DNA of 64,000 nucleotides from Leucosporidium creatinivorum (Eukaryota > Basidiomycota > Microbotryomycetes > Leucosporidiales > Leucosporidiaceae), in the NCBI GenBank assembly GCA_001600635.1, contig BCKL01000007.1, positions 334,303 through 398,302 of the forward strand, written 5' to 3'. Positions 1-10,030 of this stretch are shown one piece after another. The notes beneath the pieces are model-generated. The model searched no databases, was not told where the DNA came from, and saw only the letters and a list, made by a program, of their open reading frames with translations. Made by a program: the position numbers and the translations under genes. Numbering within the stretch: position 1 is the stretch's first letter; every line of letters starts with the position of its first letter.

Positions 1-357
1 GCCCACCTTTCACGTCTCTTGCGCGGCTCCCCTGCTCTCCGCTTCTGCAGCTCGCGACTCCAGATGACTTTGGAAAAAACGATTCAGAGGTTGGGCATTC
101 AAAAGGGGGATTGGGGTGAAGCTTCGGAATAGAGGGGGTAGGGGGAAGACTACGACGAAATCAGGCGAGTGCTGAAGAGCCGGTGTGGACGAGAATCGAG
201 CGCTGGCGGAAGCCGACGCCGAATCAAGCTATCACCGACCTCTCAACACAGACCCGAAGGAGGACGAGGGGGGACACAGAATTGAAAGAAGAAAAAGGGG
301 GAGGAGGAAACGAAACAGAGTCCACCATCAACGAGACGAAAGGGAAGGCAAACGCGA

Positions 358-2270
358 TTAGGCGGCCTCCTCGCCAGTAGGGGCGGGCGCCTCGGGCTGC
401 TCCTCAGCCTTGACGTCCTCCTTCTCTTGTGGGGCTGTTCGAGGGAGCGAGGTCAGCTGGATGTCGGCGAGAAGCAAAGGGGGACGAGACGAAGAAATAC
501 GCACTGTCCTGGAGGTCCGAAGTCCACAGGGTGAGGTTGTCACGAAGGAGCTGTTATAACGCAAATCGCTCGGTGGTCAGCTCTCATCCTCTCGCTTCTC
601 CCTCCGCTCTCACGCCCTCCCGCGAACGCACCTGCATGATGAGGGTCGAATCCTTGTAGCTCTCCTCGGAGAGGGTGTCGAGCTCGGCAATAGCATCATC
701 GAACGCCAGCTTGGCGAGGGCGCAGGCCTTGTCGGGCGAGTTGAGGATCTCGTAGTAGAAGACGGAGAAGTTGAGCGCCAGGCCGAGGCGGATGGGGTGC
801 GTAGGGGGGAGCTCGGTCGAGGCGATCGAGGAGGCAGTCTTGTCTGTTTCAGCGCGAGAGAGAGGGAGGTCAGTGAGGGAGAGGATGGGAGAAGGAGGTG
901 AGACAGGACGAACAAGCCTCGAGCGAGGCCTCGGAGGACGACGAGCGGGTGTTGCCGGTGGCGAACTCGGCGAGGTAGCGGTGGTAATCTCCCTTCATCT
1001 TGTGGTAGAAGACCTGTGACGCGAACAGACGAGGGTCAGCTTTGCTTCTCTCGCCGACAATGCGCTCTCCTCCAGCTGAGCTCGAAACGCACCTTGGACT
1101 CTCCCGACTCGGCAGACTTGATGAGGTGGTCATCGAGAACCTTGAGGATGTCCTCGCAGACTGTTGTAAAGGACGCACAGGAAGAGAAGGTCAGCTCTCG
1201 CTCCCAATTTCAACGAGCCGCACGCGACTCGAGCTCCCACAGGAGAAGGCCACTCACTGCCGGCAAGCTCGGCCTCGATCTTCTCGCGGTAAGCCTTGAT
1301 GGCGGCAACCTGGGTGGTGTTGCCCTTGGCCTGTCAGGAATCCGAGAGAGTGCGTTAGCTCGCCGATCCGTCGCCTCCGCTCCCCCAAGGTGCTGCATGC
1401 CTCGGGCCCTTCCGTCGCGGTTCCGCTCGAAATCCCAGTTTTGCAGCACCCGCCAGTAGTGCGAGACTCACCTCCTCCTTGCCCTCGATGGACGAGACGA
1501 TCCTCCACGAAGCACGGCGAGCTCCGATAACGTTCTGTTGAGGCGAGCGCGGAAGGAGACTGTCAGTTCGAGCTTGCCAGTCGGAGAGCACTGTAACTCA
1601 CCTTGTAGGCGACCGAGAGAAGGTTGCGCTCCTCGATGGAGAGCTCCGAGTCGAGCTGCGGGGGGTTTGGAAGGAGGGGAGCGAGGGCGAAAGGCGCGGC
1701 GGGGGGTGGGTGGTCCGAGAGTCAGCTTGCTGTAGCCCGTCTCGGCGCGTTTTGAGGGCTCAGACACAGAATGACGACTCACAGAAGCGATGCTCTTCAT
1801 CTGGGAGACCATCTAGAGGAGGGGGAACGGGAGAGGGGATGGCGGAGAGGTGGCGCGTCAGCGTTTCCGTTGGCTGGAGGATGAGCAAGCTTCTGTAGTC
1901 TCTGCTGTCTCCTAGAGAGCGCAGAGGAGGGGGAGGCAGTGATGACGAACCTCATCGTAACGCTCGGCCTGTAGTGAGAGAACAAAGTCAGCTTCAACTC
2001 GAGAGCGGGCTTGTTTGAAAGGGCGAGAGGACGGGGCGCGTTCGTGGGGTGTGAGAGTTATGAGAGGGAGAGAGAGAGGACTGACCTGCTCCGCGAGCTT
2101 TGCCATGTAGACCGACTCGGATCGGTCATCGGAAGGGGCGGCAGACCTGTTCGGAAGGGAGGAGAGCGGCGAGAGGAGGGGGAGGAGAGGGAGAGGGTCT
2201 CAGCTTGATGTCCGTTGGTACTAAGCCCAGTTCTGTAGCCTGGTAGGCTAGTGGGGACTGGTACTCACAT
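358..2270 (-). CDS. BMH1: 14-3-3 protein
   Basis: Phosphoserine/threonine-binding adaptor of the 14-3-3 family, which docks on phosphorylated clients in signalling, cell-cycle and checkpoint control in the cytosol and nucleus. Family landmarks read in order across many small exons: [33 protein letters not shown], then [16 protein letters not shown] and [10 protein letters not shown], followed by an acidic tail ending in GEEAA. At least eight introns were followed. The start is striking: the A and T of the start codon (2270-2269) are followed by a GTGAGT donor, and the G is supplied by the next exon at 2146, giving [21 protein letters not shown]. The last exon begins after CGAACAG and ends with TAA at 358-360. 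It is divergent from the LEA-like gene at 3123. The family call is very secure. Which paralogue it is cannot be told, so the symbol is only the usual fungal name. Confidence 0.95.
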
Positions 2271-3122
2271 TGTGTAGAAAGAGTGGGAGAAGGTGAGAAG
2301 GCTGAGAGAGGGGAGAAGCGTCGAGTGCAATAGCGGTGAGGCGAGGGGGACAGAGCGCGTGCGTTGTTCAAAGGCCAGAGACAGAGTCGTGTAGGAGAGA
2401 CGATGCGATGTACAAGGGTACAGATTCCACAGTGAGCCAGTCGAGTAGGCAGGGCGAGCAGCAGCGCAGGCGAGCAGAGGAGAGAGGCGACCAGGGAGGG
2501 AGAGGGCGGGTCGTGTGTTGAGACGTGACGGAGAAGCCAGTCAAAGAGAAGGAGAGGGAGGTAAGAGGGTACAATCAGTCAGCGAACAATTCTGTAGCCT
2601 TGTATCCCCCTCTACTACTCACGGTGAGAGTGCTTGGACAGACGAGAAGCGGTGAGGAAGGAGGCCAAGGTGCTCGACCGTCTCGAGCGTCGTGGCCCAG
2701 AGCGGAAGCTCAAGTCTGTAGTCGAGCATTTCAAGCGCTTTCTAGTCACCTACAGCTTCTGATAGACCTTCTCCTTCCATGCGATTTGAACTCGTTACAG
2801 AATCACTGTATCTCGGTCCAAGCCTCCTATTACCAAATCTGTACCAAAGCAGCTCTGACCTCTTACATGCGCAAAAGCAGCTCTGTACCAACTGTTACCG
2901 AGGTCGAAAAGCACCAGAAAGCTCAGCGAAAGGCGAGCTCAGCCCATCGTCATCCTCCTCACCGAAACTCTCGCTCTCGCTCTCTTCCTCTTACTCTATC
3001 TTTCGCTCGCAAATCTTCACTACTTTCACTTCAACCCAACAGTGAGCTGCTCTCTACCATTCTACACCCTCTCTTTCAGCTAACCCTGCCCTCCCCTTAG
3101 CAGCCCCACCTCGTCAATCACA
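2271..3122. promoter_or_regulatory. divergent spacer between 14-3-3 and LEA-like gene
   Basis: An 850 bp spacer between divergent starts. It is long for this window, as might suit two strongly expressed genes. Pyrimidine-rich tracts precede the start at 3123. The word TCTGTAGC occurs near 2588, and a similar one lies just inside the 14-3-3 intron near 2231. Several open frames cross the spacer but none has splice-consistent extensions or recognisable protein features. No convincing TATA box or known factor site was identified. Confidence 0.5.
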
Positions 3123-3662
3123 ATGTTCGCCCTCCGCCGCTCCGCCCTCATCGCCCGCCCCGCCGTCCAGGCTCAGGCTCGCACCTTCATCGCCACCCGT
3201 CCTTCCTACAAGACCATCACCGAGTCAGTCAAGGACGCCGCCAACAAGGTCAACGACGTCGCCTCCAAGGCCGCCCTCGGCACCATCGAGACGGCTGAGG
3301 CTGCCAGTCAGACTGTCAAGGACAAGGCTGCTCCTCTGACTCAGCAGGCGAAGGATGTAAGCTTGGAGGTGCTCTGTGTGCTGTAGGAGAGCACAGAGCT
3401 AACCACCGACGATTCGCGAGCAGGCCGCATCTGACGTTTCGACCGAGGCGCAAAAGGGAGGAGCCGACGCCGTCAACGCCGCCAAGAACGCTGCTGGAGA
3501 CCTCAAGACTGAGGCTTACAAGGCCAAGTACGTTGCTTCCTGCTCTGCCTCGTCGGCGAGCTGCAGTTGGAAACGATCGCCGAACCCTCTCGCTGACGCA
3601 CTTCCCCTTTCGCTTCTCGTAGGGCTGATGTCGAGAACGCCGCCAACAAGGCTTCCAACTAA
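3123..3662 (+). CDS. mitochondrial LEA-like amphipathic helix protein
   Basis: Small protein of 125 residues from three exons (3123-3356, 3424-3527, 3623-3662). The start MFALRRSALIARP, followed by QAQARTF, looks like a mitochondrial presequence, rich in Arg and Ala with no acids. The mature part is a run of Ala/Lys/Glu/Asp-rich amphipathic helix with 11-residue-like periodicity (SVKDAANKVNDVASKAA, TVKDKAAPLTQQAKD, DLKTEAYKAKADVENAAN), typical of late embryogenesis abundant group 3 or apolipoprotein-like stress proteins. Such proteins are thought to protect membranes or proteins during desiccation or heat. That role is inference from composition, and there is no catalytic motif. It is divergent from the 14-3-3 gene. 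The ATG follows a CAATCACA context and fits a short leader. Confidence 0.8.
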
Positions 3663-3850
3663 GCTGAACCAGTGCATAGTCGAATCTAAGTAGTACCCCT
3701 CTCGCCCGCCTTACATACGCAGTGCAACAAAGAAGTGCTTGTACAAAGCTCGCCGAACCCTGTCACTCTCTCCCCTCGCTTCTGGCGAAAATCGATATTG
3801 TAATACTCTACTCTTTCCATACCACACCACCTCGCCAGGACTACACTGCA

Positions 3851-5537
3851 TCATTCCCCATGCACCGTATACCTCGTCCTGTTGATCTCGGGGTTGAACA
3901 CCTCCCACCGCGAGGCCGGGAAGATATGCTTCGAGCGGTTGTACCAAGATCGTTCGACGACTTTGCCGGCGTGGGTCTATTGCGAGTCATCACCTGCGTC
4001 AGCGAGAGAGCAGAGGAGAGGAAAGGAGAGAGAGGGAGACTAGCCTCATCCTTCTCGACCGAGGCGTCGTGGATTAGGCGCACGTCGTCGTGCACGTCAA
4101 AGGAGAACATGGGGCCCGATTTGCCGCGGTACTTGTTGACGATGAAGTCGTCTGTTGAGGTACGCGCGAGCGAGGAGGAGGGTCAGCGACAGCTCGGCGA
4201 AGGGAAGAGCCAAGGCGGGAGGGAGGGGCCGCACAGAAAGTGTAGTGCTGTTTTGAGGTAGAGAGGTCAGCGAGAGTCGCGAAGGGAGAGGAGAGTAAGG
4301 GGAGAGCGTACATGAGGCACAATGAGATCCTCTTTGATGTACATGAGGTTGTCGACCGACACGGCTCGCAGCTCGGGAAACTGCTGGCGGCACTTTTCCA
4401 GAAACTGGGCAATCGAGTCGCCCTTCTTGCACTGCAGTCGGGGCAATGTCAGCTCGGCACCTCCATCTCGACACCGCACCGAACGACAGGTGAAAGGCAA
4501 AGGAGCAAGAGCGTATCAGGGCTCACCGTGACGACCTTCCGATGCCCCGTGCCATCCCAATACGAGTAGGTAATCTCGATATCCTCCTCCTTCATCTCCT
4601 CCTGCTTCAACAGCCACTCCCTCCGCAACGCGTCGCGCTCCATTCGGTCCGCCTCTTCCCGCTCTCGGTCGGGCAGGAAGTGCGTGTCGACGCCCGGGTT
4701 CTTGCCTAGCTTGGCGCGTTTGGTTGGTCGGTCTGTGTCAGAGAGGGAGTGAGTTGGGGCAGGAGAGATGAGAGGAAGGGGGAGAAAGCGAACCCTCGTC
4801 CTCGGTCCCGTCGGCGGAGTTTGAAGGCTTCTTGCTGCTCGCCCGTGAGTCCTCTTGTTCCTCCTCATCGCCGTCGTCAAAGGAGAGCTTAACTTTCGTC
4901 TCCTTCTTCTTCTTCTTCTTCTTCTTGTCGTCGGCTCTGCACAACGCCGAGGAAGGTCAGCACGTCGGCGCCGAGATGGTCGGGCTGAAGCGATCGCGCT
5001 CACTTGACCTCGCTCGTACCGGCTGCCTCTCGTCGAGCTTGCTCCTCGAGCTTCTCCCTCGTTTCCTGTAGATGTAGCGCGATTAGCGATGGCACCCACG
5101 GCGAGAGGTCGTCGAGCCGCCCCCCAAATGACTCCACAAACGCACCCTGAAATCCGACAGCTGCACCAGTCCATACGTAGACTTCTTCAACGCCTCATCC
5201 ACACCATCCGTCTTGCTCGTAAAGCGGTCGGAACCTACTCGAGCGGGGGAGGGTCAGCTCTCGAGCTCGTCCAAGCTCTGCTCAGCAAGCTGCAGCGCAC
5301 TAGTACGGTTTTTGGCGGTCTCAGCTATAAGCTCTTGCTTTTGAGCGGCGAAGCTGTCCTATAGACGGCTAGGAAGGGTCAGCACAGCGCTCAAACGACG
5401 AGGCAGAGCGACGAGGGGCGTACGAGCATCTCCTTGCGCTTCTTCTCGAGGGCGGCTGCGGTGCAGAGTGTCAGCTGTATCCTGACATGCTACATATGGT
5501 CCTACATACCCAGCTTGGCCTTCTCTTGAGCCGACAT
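3851..5537 (-). CDS. xap5: XAP5/FAM50 family nuclear protein
   Basis: Homologue of FAM50A/XAP5, a nuclear protein linked to spliceosomes and gene expression. The N-terminal part ([10 protein letters not shown] onward) is a charged coiled coil with GLVQLSDF. A lysine run encoded by an AAG/CTT microsatellite near 4897-4926 follows. Then comes the highly conserved XAP5 domain: [69 protein letters not shown], and finally [20 protein letters not shown] with SRWEVFNPE close to the stop (TGA at 3851-3853). Introns interrupt the domain several times, each with a GCTGAC branch site. It is divergent from RAB11. The identification is firm because the motif order and the C-terminus match the family closely. 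The N-terminal exon joins were followed less carefully. Confidence 0.93.
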
Positions 5538-5863
5538 GGTCGCTTTCGAGCTCAGAGGCTCAGAATCGAGGCGTGTGAGTGCTGAAGAGCTGTAGTCGTG
5601 TAGCTGAGGTCCAGTAGCAGATCCTGCGCAATCCAACGAGTGTCGAGAGATTTAGTGCAAGTAGTGGTGGGAGTCTAACCCTAGATCTAGCCGTTCGAGC
5701 TCGAGGACTTGGTCGCGCGCCACCCTCCCACTCGCTTCGCTTCCCTCCTCATCCTTACCTCGTCTTCTTCTCTCGCCAAAGTCGATTCTACCAGGCTACA
5801 TACAAGTCTACAGTATCTCTCAAGCTTCTACTACCCTCCCACAACCCTTTCCAAGCTTTCAGA

Positions 5864-7220
5864 ATGGTGCGCTCCTTCGCTCAGCTCTTGCGGCGCTCTC
5901 TCCGAGCGCTTCTACGGCCCCAGCTGATGCATATTACTTCGATGCAGGCCGACGCGAGCTACGATTTTCTCTTCAAGTTCGTGCATGTCTTCTGCGCCCC
6001 CTTGAGCCGCTCTGTAGTCTTGCCTGGAGCAGGGAGAGAGCGAGAGCTGACCGTTGAGCGGCGCCAACTGCTCCCTTTCCTCTCCCTTCCCTGCCCTTTC
6101 TCTTCGCGCTTCCTGCATACTACAGGGTAGTACTGATCGGAGACTCAGGCGTCGGAAAATCCAACCGTAAGCAGACCGCTTCAATCGCTCGCCGAAACGT
6201 CGAGCTGAACACGCGCCTCACCCCAGTCCTTTCGCGATTCACCCGCAACGAGTTCAACCTCGAGTCCAAGTCCACCATTGGCGTCGAATTCGCTACTAGG
6301 TCCATCTCGGTCGACAGCAAGACGGTCAAGGCGCAGATCTGGGATAGTACGTCTTGCGGCCTCCGTTTCGACCTCGCCGACATTTGTGATGGGGGGAGAG
6401 CTGCTGTCTGGATTTCGCTCGGGAGGAGCAGAATAATGAGAAGGTGACTTGGGAATAAATGGGAAGCAGCGAGGTCGGCGGGATGCTGCAGAAAGGCCGA
6501 GGGAACCGACGAGAGGGAGGTGGCGCTGCGTTATCCTCAACTCTCCCCGACTATCGCAGGACAATGCTGATCCCATACATCAACTCCAACAGCCGCTGGA
6601 CAGGAGCGATACCGCGCCATCACTTCGGCGTAATTTCATCTCCCTCTTCCAGCCCGAAAGCACCGGCTGACCCTCCCCATCTCAACAGCTACTACCGCGG
6701 CGCCGTGGGAGCTCTCCTCGTCTACGACATTGCCAAGCATGCCACCTACGTCAACGTCCTCCGCTGGCTCAAGGAGCTCCGCGACCACGCCGATAGCAAC
6801 ATTGTCATCATGCTCGTCGGCAACAAGAGCGATCTGCGTCACCTAAGGGCGGTCCCTACGGAGGAGGCCAAGCTCTTCAGTCAGGAGAATGGATTGAGCT
6901 TGTGAGTTTCGTGTCGAGCGCGGTGATTCGCAGTCGCTGACCCTCAATCTTCGGCGCCGAACAGCATCGAGACTTCGGCCCTCGACGCTTCCAACGTTGA
7001 GAACGCTTTCCAGACCATCCTTACCGGTTCGTTGGACGTGGACGATCTCCCTGGACTGTTATGCTGACCCTAGATGACACCCGCAGAGATCTACCGCATC
7101 GTCTCGTCCAAGCAGCTCGAGGCCGACCCCATCTCGTCGAGGCCAGGCAACGGCGCTTCCATCGAGATCACCCCTTCGCCCAACGACGGAGGACAGAACT
7201 CGAGTGGGAAGTGCTGCTAG
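5864..7220 (+). CDS. YPT31: RAB11/Ypt31-type small GTPase
   Basis: Rab GTPase of the Rab11/Ypt31 group, which acts in trans-Golgi and recycling-endosome exocytosis. Eight exons (5864-5866, 5948-5976, 6126-6166, 6227-6346, 6593-6629, 6689-6901, 6965-7026, 7087-7220) sum to 639 nt, or 212 residues. Seen in order: P-loop GDSGVGKSN, switch I with [53 protein letters not shown], and a C-terminal CC for double prenylation. The start is inferred: ATG at 5864 is followed at once by a GTGCGC donor, giving [11 protein letters not shown]. An alternative in-frame ATG at 5942 would give [12 protein letters not shown] without that first intron. It is divergent from XAP5. A piece covering exon 2 and intron 2 is duplicated in inverted orientation at 11301-11468. 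Confidence 0.95.
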
Positions 7221-7976
7221 AGCAGACCAGGTGTCTGTTTCTGCCCCCTTCCTCGTTTCTCGGTTCTCTCGCCTCGGTTTTGTTCTGTGCGGTCGGCGGC
7301 CCCTCTGCAGCGGAGATGGGTGTTCGGGGGAGGAGGCAGGTGATGGGCAGAAGGGTCGAGGGTCATCTTTTTACTTTCCTACATTGTGTTCTTAGCTACT
7401 CCTCATGTGCTATCTCGATTTTGCCGTCGTGAAGTTTTCAAGGCTTGAAAGATCGCGAAAAGGAGCGAGACAATAAGACATAGCTAGAAAGATCCAACAA
7501 GCACGCAGAGTGGGAAGCGGCGGTCGTCGGGAGCAGCTTCCGAGCCTTCGCTCGGTGAGGTTCGCCGAGCAGGCTCTCCGAGCGGGAGGACGGGCGATGT
7601 AGCTTACTGAAGCTCCCGCTTTAAGAGCAGGATGTTGTGTAATCTTGGAAGACATGCTGCGGCGTAGCGGCTAATGAATGAGGGCACGGACCGGCTTTCG
7701 CTTGTTGCGCCGAGCTCGGCTCGGCGGTCGAGGCAATTCTTGCGCATGCTGCTGAGGCTCGCTCGTTGTATGATGCAAAATGGAACAGGAACAAAGTCTT
7801 TGTACATCAAAGCTCATCTAAACGAGCTCTACTGAGCCCCCTCCTCAGCCTGGTGAGCCACCGCCGATCTTCGAATTGCTAAGCTGTTACGAGGGTACAT
7901 GGAAGGCTGTGGAGAGGGTAGGCGGGAGTCAGCAATGTACAATTTGCAAGTCGGCGTCTACTGTTAACTCACGGGG
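7221..7976. other. gene-free convergent spacer
   Basis: About 750 bp between the converging RAB11 and F-box genes. It should contain both 3' untranslated regions. Near 7971, just past the F-box stop, a GTGAGTTAAC donor and a GCTGAC branch word on the minus strand suggest a possible 3'-UTR intron. I saw no coding frame with support, no tRNA and no repeat. Confidence 0.5.
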
Positions 7977-9625
7977 TCACTCCCACTTCGTCCACATGAG
8001 CTCTCGCCGAAAGCCGTCTTCCTGACGCAGCAATCGAACGCCCTTCTTATGCCACAGGTCCCAGTCCCCCGTTACTTTAACCTCCACAAGCTCGGTACGG
8101 CGGAGAAGATCGAGGAGGAGGAAGGAGATGGGGCTGTAGATGCCGAGTTCCAATGACTCCAGCGAAGCCAGCAAGTTGTGCGGGTGGCATGCGTTGATCC
8201 ACCCGGGAAGGGTGAGGCGAGAGGCGTGGGGGAAGCATTGGAGGAGAGAACGGAGGAAGAGGATCGAAGTCTGCACGAGACAAGAGTTAGCTCTCTACGG
8301 CGTAGCCCTGTCACTTTCAAGTTTCGGCGCTCACATTGTCCAGCGCGTTGCCGGTGATAAGGTAACCAAGAGGAGCAAGTTCCAAGTCCTTGACACTGGG
8401 TAAGGAGAGCCCGAATTCGGGATCGGCAAGCCCTGAGCACTTGACTTTGGCGAACCCGCCAATGTGCAACGCTGAGAGTGAGGTGAACGCCGAGAGGAAC
8501 TCCATCATCTTCGTATGAGGCTGGGTCAGGTCATCCCGTATTTCCAGTAGTTCGAGGCCTTGAATATCGAGGAACTCGAGAGGGCGTGCTTGGTGTTTGT
8601 TGAGCTAGAAGCGAACAGTGTCAGCGTATCGCTCGGCGCCGGCTTTTCGCCTTCCTCGCGCCGAAGCTTACCGCAGGGTCGAACACCTGGCGTAGCTGAT
8701 CCAGTCGCTCGGCCAGCGCAATAGGATCATCTTCTTCACCGTAAGTTTGGTAGAAGGACAAGGAGTGCAACGTCTCGGCGCAAGCGGCGATGGCAGCGCA
8801 GCCGAAGTCGTCGAGCCGTACTTCGAGGGAGCGGAGTGTCGGTCCGTTCTTGAACAGTGAGTGAGGGATGGTCATATATCTGGCGACCAGCGAGGTGAGA
8901 CCAGGGAGGTCGACAGCGAAGGAGAAACTCGTGTCCTCGACGTCGTAGAATTGTTCGAATTGGAGCCAGCGCAGGGATCGGAGCGACTTAAGGGCGATGG
9001 TGACCGCTTTTGGCAGAGTCTGGCGTTCCTCCTCGTCGTCTTCATCGTCCTCGACATGTGGGTAGATGCTGAGGCGGGTGAGGTGGCTGAAGCCGGACGA
9101 AAGGTGGACGGCCGACATGGCTGAGAGAGGCCAGGTGAGGGTGTACATGACTGAGCGGACAAGGGGAGCGGTGGAAGTGGTGATGAGGTGTGCCATCAAG
9201 GTGTCGTGGGATTCGAAGTCCCCTGCCAGGACGACCTGCCTCCAGATCCACGCTTTGCACACGGGGCCGAAGCGCCGCGCCGAGAGTTGCAGGCTTCGAA
9301 GATCCTGCTTGTTCTTGAGAAGTCCAGCAACGGCGCTGAGCAGCTCGTTGGGAAGCGACAAGAGCGTATTGCGAGATCTGTAGCCGTGTCGACGACGCGT
9401 TAGCTCGCGCCTTCGGCTTCCCATCTTCGCGTCGACGTCTCACGGCTCGAAAGTCTGCAGCAAATCACGCGTATCAGCCCTCTCATCAGCAGCAAGCTCG
9501 TCCTCCGTTCTAGCAGCGTCGCCGCCCTGCTTCGAAGCTGTTCGAGGGAAGAGACGCGTCAGGAAAGGTGCGCGTCGAGCGGGTTAAGAGGTGCAGGAAG
9601 TGGGCTTACCTTCAAGAGCAGCCAT
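7977..9625 (-). CDS. F-box/LRR-like protein
   Basis: Predicted substrate adaptor of an SCF ubiquitin ligase. Five exons (9625-9610, 9537-9444, 9377-8672, 8604-8335, 8270-7977) sum to 1380 nt, or 459 residues. The F-box lies around residues 38-80: NTLLSLPNELLSAVAG, then KNKQDLRSLQLSARRF and VCKAWIWRQVVL. Downstream the protein is leucine-rich with irregular LRR-like repeats (LTRLSIYP, LRSLRWLQFEQF, LTSLVARY, LRSLEVRLDDFG, VKDLELAPLG, LESLELGIYS). The start was placed at a 16 nt first exon because introns with good branch sites (GAGCTAACGC, acceptor CTACAG) join it in frame. An ATG at 9424 opens the same frame but lies inside the second intron. The substrate is unknown. It is the last gene before the repeat-bearing block. 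Confidence 0.8.
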
Positions 9626-10030
9626 CTGTGCGTAAGCAAGCTTCGTAAATGTCGAGTTCAGCGAGCGAGTCGAGGCAGCAGCGAGCGCGAGTGAGACGGA
9701 GGAGGGAGAGCTGGGAAAGCGAGGTCGAAGCGGGCGAGCCTTGTGAGGATGGAGTCGGTACAGCCTAGCAGAGGGTTGCTCTGGCCTTGTGTATATATAT
9801 CAATCGAAGCTATAGGAGCTTCACCACAGCCCGCTGTAGCCTTTGCAACCGGTAGCAGCGCCCGAACTCCCTTTCCGACTTCGCCGAGCTTCAAGGCGAT
9901 TCTTGCAGGGGAGTATCGAGGTCTCGCTTCCTCTGTATAAATAGCATGAGTGACATTGTGCTCGTGTTTGCTCTTCTGATGCCTACCGTGCAGTGCGAGA
10001 GCCACCTCTTCGAGTGCGGCGAAGAGAGGG
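9626..10030. other. gene-free flank of repeat copy A
   Basis: Upstream region of the F-box gene, about 400 bp. A short TATATATAT stretch lies near 9791-9799 and another AT-rich patch (TATAAATAG) near 9934. Both are unusual in this GC-rich window and could be core promoter elements, although their distance from the F-box start is large. No supported gene was found. Confidence 0.4.

Noticed and set aside
2525-3100. 191-codon frame in the 14-3-3/LEA-like spacer
   Set aside because: It has no motifs and no splice support, and lies where both divergent promoters must be.
9422-9424. ATG at 9424 as F-box gene start
   Set aside because: It lies inside an intron with good donor, GCTAAC branch and CTACAG acceptor. 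The upstream model with a 16 nt first exon keeps frame and totals a multiple of three.
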